Shown here: in pieces, positions 60,487-64,000 of the stretch
Layout: the number at the start of each line of letters is the position of its first letter
How positions within the stretch are numbered: the first letter of the stretch is position 1
Made by a program: the position numbers and the translations under genes
Notes under the pieces: model-generated
The model's database searches: none
Seen by the model: the letters and a program-made list of their open reading frames with translations, nothing else
Told to the model about the DNA's origin: nothing
NCBI GenBank assembly: GCA_023091665.1
Contig: JALJCQ010000001.1
Location: 2,728,001-2,792,000, forward strand
From: Pythium myriotylum
Lineage: Eukaryota; Oomycota; Peronosporomycetes; Pythiales; Pythiaceae
Length of the DNA stretch: 64,000 nt
Direction of reading: 5' to 3'

Positions 60487-60769
60487 TCACTTATCAACGT
60501 TCCCTTCTCAAACCTCCCTCATTTGATTTTTCCGAAATTCCCAGGTACCTTTTTTGGACCGATTCCGCACCATCACCGTTCAACCTTTGCCAAGAGCTGT
60601 GCAGTGCACCCTACCCCTATCTGACTTGGTTTCACTATGCTCAGTACAATATTCTTGTTATTTCGATTATCCTGTATTATACAAGATAAGGTTTTCACCT
60701 AAACCTGTATTATACAGGCATCCGGGCTCAAGGGGTTAAAATTGGGAGATATGGCTATATTGAAGTTAA

Positions 60770-61315
60770 CCCTTTCGCAATCAAACGTGTAAATTTTACA
60801 CGTTCTGCGGGTTTCTCATAAGACGGTGTGATTGATCCCTCTGAACATGTAGATTTTACACGTTTTACAAAACCAGTCCTTGAAGTTTCGCAAAAACCTC
60901 AACAAAACCTCAAAACCTTCCAAGGTTAAATAACAATAATCTCGAAACTTGTTTGCAAATATGCGATGTTTTATTACAAAAGGCGGTATATTTCCAGAAC
61001 GTGCAAAATCTACACGAAACTTCACCTGTCGCAATTCCAGATCGTGTAGATTTTACATGTTCTGGAATTGCGACAGGTGAAGTTTCCCGCAAATATACCA
61101 CCTTTTGTAATAAAACATTGCAAAAATCCGAACAAGTTTCGAGATTATTGTTATTTAACCTTGGAAGGTTTTGAGGTTTTGTTGAGGTTTTTGCGAAACT
61201 TCAAGGACGGGTTTTGTAAAACGTGTAAAATTTACACGTTCTGAGGGGGTCAACCATACCGGCTTATAAGAAACTCTCGGAACGTGCAAAATTTACAAGG
61301 TTGATTGCGAAAGGG
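60770..61315. mobile_element. piggyBac-type TTAA foldback MITE, family B, uninterrupted copy
   Basis: A 546-bp element with ends CCCTTTCGCAATCAA and TTGATTGCGAAAGGG, flanked by TTAA at 60766-60769 and 61316-61319. Most of its length is one large palindrome centred near 61045, so the strand could fold back on itself. Motifs of the type GTGTAAAATTTACACGTTC recur at least six times. It preserves the empty target of the Tc1/mariner insertion seen in the copy at 23542. Confidence 0.88.
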
Positions 61316-61319
61316 TTAA

Positions 61320-61479
61320 TTATTATCCCCACCGCATACACACACACAGCATCATTGTAGTTGATCCAGTGATTTGCCGTTGAAGTCGTAGCCATTCAGC
61401 CACATAACCTGTCACAAATAATATTCTGTTTTGAAAGCTGATCGCTTATTATGAAACCTCTTTATTTCGATTACCGATG
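61320..61479. other. unassigned short interval
   Basis: Contains a short CA repeat near 61340 and no recognisable gene. Confidence 0.3.
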
Positions 61480-61700
61480 CGAAATCTCTGTTCTCCAGGT
61501 TTCGCCCACGAGCGGCTTCGGGTTGGTGATAAAGATAAAAACCAGTTGCGAAACTTCTCTATTGGTGGAGAGTTCTGCAACAAGAAGTTCAAGGACTTCT
61601 GCTCGGCGCATGGAATACTCGACAAGTGCTCTTTATTCCCTGCAGCAAAGGGTAGTTGATCGAGCCCATAGGTCTTTGGGTAAATCTGCACTTCCTGCAA
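61480..61700 (+). pseudogene. Ty1/copia integrase fragment
   Basis: The plus strand reads GGEFCNKKFKDFCSAHGI and, in another frame, QQRVVDRAHRSLGKSA. These are the conserved integrase blocks around the second catalytic aspartate and the glutamate region of copia elements. The residue before GGEF is no longer aspartate-asparagine, and a frameshift near 61650 separates the blocks. The fragment stops exactly at the 5' end of a tRNA gene. It is probably the same copia relic that resumes at about 62.6 kb. Confidence 0.6.
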
Positions 61701-61701
61701 A

Positions 61702-61774
61702 GTCCTTGTGGCCTAATGGATAAGGCGTCGCCCTCCGGAGGCGAAGATTGGGGGTTCGAGTCCCCTCAAGGACG
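61702..61774 (+). tRNA. tRNA-Arg (CCG)
   Basis: A full cloverleaf. The acceptor GTCCTTG pairs with CAAGGAC (7 of 7), with discriminator G at 61774. The D arm is GCCT-AATGGAT-AAGGC type. The anticodon stem TCGCC/GGCGA encloses CTCCGGA, giving anticodon CCG (codon CGG). The T arm is GGGGG-TTCGAGT-CCCCT. No intron. Internal A and B boxes are intact. A T5 run follows. Confidence 0.93.
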
Positions 61775-61777
61775 GAC

Positions 61778-61782
61778 TTTTT
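61778..61782 (+). terminator. RNA polymerase III terminator of the tRNA
   Basis: A TTTTT run 4 nt behind the tRNA, the expected Pol III stop signal. Confidence 0.8.
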
Positions 61783-61832
61783 CGAGTGGTGTGGACCACA
61801 CCACCGGACCACATATCGTATTTGGTGAGCTA

Positions 61833-62198
61833 CTAACGCACTAACAGTTCCTGTAACGGCCCCGTCGCCTTCACGTTGCCCTTCAGCTCACTGGGGCAAT
61901 GGGCGTACGATGATCCGTACGACTTCGACATCGCGCTGCCGAGCGGCGGTTTCTTGTGGGCGTCGAACTCGGACGCCAGCGGCGCCAGTCGCAGCGACTC
62001 GGGGGATGGGCGAGGTGCCGTCGGCCGCCGCGCGATGATCACCATTTGAATTGGGATCTTCCCACATGTCTCAGCCAATGCAGCTCTCGTGGAAACTTCT
62101 CGATGACGATACTCACGCTGATTCGTAACCTCCGGGAATAGCGAGGAGGCATAGATGTAGACGGTGAACGAGCTGAAGTCCTGGAGTCGGAGCCTCAA
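61833..62198 (-). other. open frame of unknown origin next to the tRNA
   Basis: A 121-codon minus-strand frame. The last ~70 residues (from MVIIARRPTAPRPSPESLRL) are low in hydrophobics and Ser/Pro/Lys-rich. I recognise no family. It may be the 3' end of a host gene that came in with the tRNA, or chance. It interrupts the copia relic. Confidence 0.2.
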
Positions 62199-62640
62199 TC
62201 GGTGGAAGTATCCTATCCTGCTGCTGCGCTAGATGTCATGCTACTATTGTCACCAACGTCGGCTGATGTGTCTCACGGGATCGCTGGTCCATGTCAGCGT
62301 CTGTTTCACTTGCTAGTAGTACCCAACATTACCTCCAACTGCAACTGTGTCACGAGACCATCGAGTGATACGCTGCCACTTCTTCCAGCACTTCCAGCTC
62401 GGGCGCATCCGGTCAATCGTCAATGAGAGAGAACCGTAGTGTATTTGGTGGCCATTTTGCGCCTGTTCGCTCTGGTCATCCTGTCGCAGCACCTGTGTTG
62501 CGCTTGAGCTACCGCGACCTCCCCGGCTACTTCAATTGCCTTCACAAGAAGATTCGGTACCATCTGTGACTTGAGAAGACCGTATTGTGCAGTGGTCGCA
62601 CTCGGCGCCTGATCATGGAGGTACTGCATGAAGCGATCGT
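62199..62640 (+). other. degenerate region between copia integrase and reverse transcriptase
   Basis: Readable as a Ser/Pro/Val-rich linker of the kind found between copia integrase and reverse transcriptase (VEVSYPAAALD, LSPTSADVSHGIAG near 62200-62290). It has no conserved motif and is heavily decayed. Confidence 0.35.
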
Positions 62641-63175
62641 GGGTCCGATGGTGCAGAGCCAGATCCCAAGCATCTGCGCCTCACATATGGCCATTCCACG
62701 TTCCTACAAAAAAACGATGGCGTCGCCTCAAGCTGAACAGTGAAAGGAGGCTGTTCGACGTGTGCTTCGTTCCTACTTTCCCAATCATACGTGGGATACA
62801 GTTCGTAGCCCTGAGGATGTACGAACGATTCGATGCAAATGGGTATTTGACGTACGTCAAGGGAGACGCCGACGGGAACATCACACGATTTAAAGCTCGA
62901 TTACTAGCTCAAGAATTTTGACAAGTTTAGCGTGTCAATACCGCGAAACCTACACGCTCGTTACCAGTCTCAACATTGTGTGCACATTTCTGTCCGTCAG
63001 CTTGATGTCGAAACCTGCCTTTCTTAACGGGACATTGGAAAAGGACGTATCCATGCGCCCACCCCAAGGGGTCCGGATGCCTGACAATTTCAATTGCAAG
63101 CTCAGACGCAACATTTATGGCCTTAAACAAGCCGCTGCTGTCCCGACTACTTTAGGGTACGTGCCGGATTTGCAC
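62640..63175 (+). pseudogene. Ty1/copia reverse transcriptase, N-terminal part (broken)
   Basis: Blocks of the copia RT are visible in shifting frames: TWDTVRSPEDVRTIRCKWVF, ITRFKARLLAQEF, YRETYTLVTSL, PAFLNGTLEKDVSMRPPQGV and CKLRRNIYGLKQA, in the correct order. Frameshifts occur near 62850-62930 and elsewhere. The reading ends soon after the YGLKQA block, where an inverted segment starts. Confidence 0.7.
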
Positions 63176-63192
63176 TGTACTGACCGAGTTTG

Positions 63193-63462
63193 TCAATGAG
63201 CTTCTTTCATGAACTGCGACTGGCTGGGATGAACCATTCTATGCTCACAGATGTACTGGAACGAAACGCGCATCACCGAGGTGCTAAAGACTGAATTGCT
63301 TGGTAAGGTTAGCTTTAACGCGCTCTGCCTAGGCATCAAAGGCGAACCAACAAGCGAGTCGTCAACATAGAGAACCAGGTAGACGGATTGGCCGCTTGAG
63401 TGTCGTACAAAAACACACGGACCAGGAATGCATGCCGTCAACTCCATCGACTTGAGTACCAA
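63193..63462 (-). pseudogene. Ty1/copia reverse transcriptase catalytic segment, inverted
   Basis: The minus strand reads PCVFVRHSSGQSVYLVLYVDDSLVGSP split over the catalytic YVDD box, followed by a degraded RT thumb region. In a normal copia element this block follows YGLKQA on the same strand. Here it lies on the opposite strand between plus-strand RT and RNase H parts. The ~270-bp block has therefore been flipped, or a second copia copy inserted backwards. Confidence 0.65.
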
Positions 63463-63469
63463 GACAATA

Positions 63470-64000
63470 GTCTAGTGCCAATGCTGCCATTTGCGTGTTT
63501 CATTACCTCGTGGTAACATCACCGCAAGGTCTTTGATTCAGGCGTGGTGACCCTATGAAGCTTACTCAAACGTGTTCGTTGATAAAAACTGGGGCAACGA
63601 CGTGACCTCGCGGCGTTCGACGACTGGTGTGCTCGCGATGCTTGCCGGTGCCCCGGTCATCTCTAAGTCTAAGTGCCAGAGAACGGTCACTCTGTCGTCT
63701 GCTGAGTCAGAGTATATGCCTTTCAGGAGTTGCTGTGGCTGCGCGATCTCTATAAGGAATTGGGTCTCACTTTGGCGACAACGACTATCGGAATTGACAA
63801 CGAGGCTGCGATTGCCAACACCGAGCGCGTCGGCTATCAATCTCGTGCCAAGCACACCGATCTGCGCCATCACGTCGTGCACGCCGTGCAGCATGGCCCC
63901 ATCACTATCGAGTACGTTCCAACCGCAAATCAAGTCGCCGACTTCATGACGAAATGGTTGACAAAATCCCAGTTCACGAATCCCGTCAAGTCACCTGGTA
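63470..64000 (+). pseudogene. Ty1/copia RNase H (broken, runs off the window)
   Basis: Reads YSNVFVDKNWGNDVTSRRST and LSSAESEYM, the diagnostic copia RNase H blocks. After a frameshift near 63722 it continues LLWLRDLYKELGL, IDNEAAIANTERV, KHTDLRHHVVHA and VADFMTKWL. The TAVDxxTK-like C-terminal end is near the window edge, so the 3' LTR should lie just beyond 64000. Confidence 0.75.

Larger units (their letters stand above)
57729..60735 (-). mobile_element. piggyBac transposon, 3007 bp, internally deleted
   Basis: Perfect 15-bp terminal inverted repeats (CCCCTTGAGCCCGGA) are flanked by TTAA at 57725-57728 and 60736-60739. It encodes N- and C-terminal parts of a piggyBac transposase on the minus strand but lacks the catalytic middle. 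The motif TATCCTGTA(C/T)A recurs many times in both orientations: around 57783, 57828, 57892, 58600-58790, 59577, 59613, 60667 and 60700. That looks like an array of transposase-binding subterminal repeats. A separate foldback element sits inside it (58217-58573). Confidence 0.88.

Overview
The window looks like nuclear DNA of a filamentous oomycete, probably a Phytophthora-like member of the Peronosporales. This is inferred from compact GC-rich transcription-factor genes, very short GT-AG introns (52-76 nt) and the mix of transposon families. No species call is possible from the sequence alone.

Left edge (1-5.3 kb): the only ordinary host genes are two regulators on the minus strand. One is a bZIP-type protein (235-1092) and the other a four-finger C2H2 protein (1647-3170). 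A gene-poor stretch with homopolymer runs follows. From 5.3 kb onward almost everything is mobile DNA, layered by nested insertion.

5.3-14 kb: a broken Crypton-like tyrosine recombinase gene is split in two (5341-6069 and 13247-13840) by a decayed Ty3/gypsy chromodomain retrotransposon.

14-25.5 kb: a palindrome-rich TTAA (piggyBac-type) MITE is split by a 1-kb insertion. A SET-domain relic ends against a tRNA-Arg gene. A 4.07-kb hAT element with a perfect 8-bp target duplication carries two convergent genes. A broken 2OG-dioxygenase-like gene comes next. Two further TTAA elements sit back to back, and the second is interrupted by a complete 1571-bp Tc1/mariner element with an intact DD34E transposase.

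25.9-57.3 kb: this is the most striking part. A Merlin (IS1016-like) transposon with an 8-bp duplication was inserted in the C-terminal part of a MULE transposase gene. A 649-bp segment, made of the last 81 bp of Merlin plus 568 bp of duplicated target and MULE C-terminus, was then amplified into exactly 44 head-to-tail, almost identical copies (27208-55763, 28.6 kb). The rest of the MULE gene follows at 55.8-57.3 kb. The array is therefore a young satellite whose parent sequences are still attached at both ends.

57.7-64 kb: a 3-kb piggyBac element lacks its catalytic core and contains a nested foldback element. A TTAA foldback MITE that preserves the empty site of the Tc1 insertion follows. 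The window ends in a scrambled Ty1/copia relic that contains an intact-looking tRNA-Arg(CCG) gene and an inverted internal block.

I see no coherent metabolic or defence operon. The story is one of genome architecture: nested TTAA, hAT, Merlin and MULE elements giving rise to a new satellite DNA.
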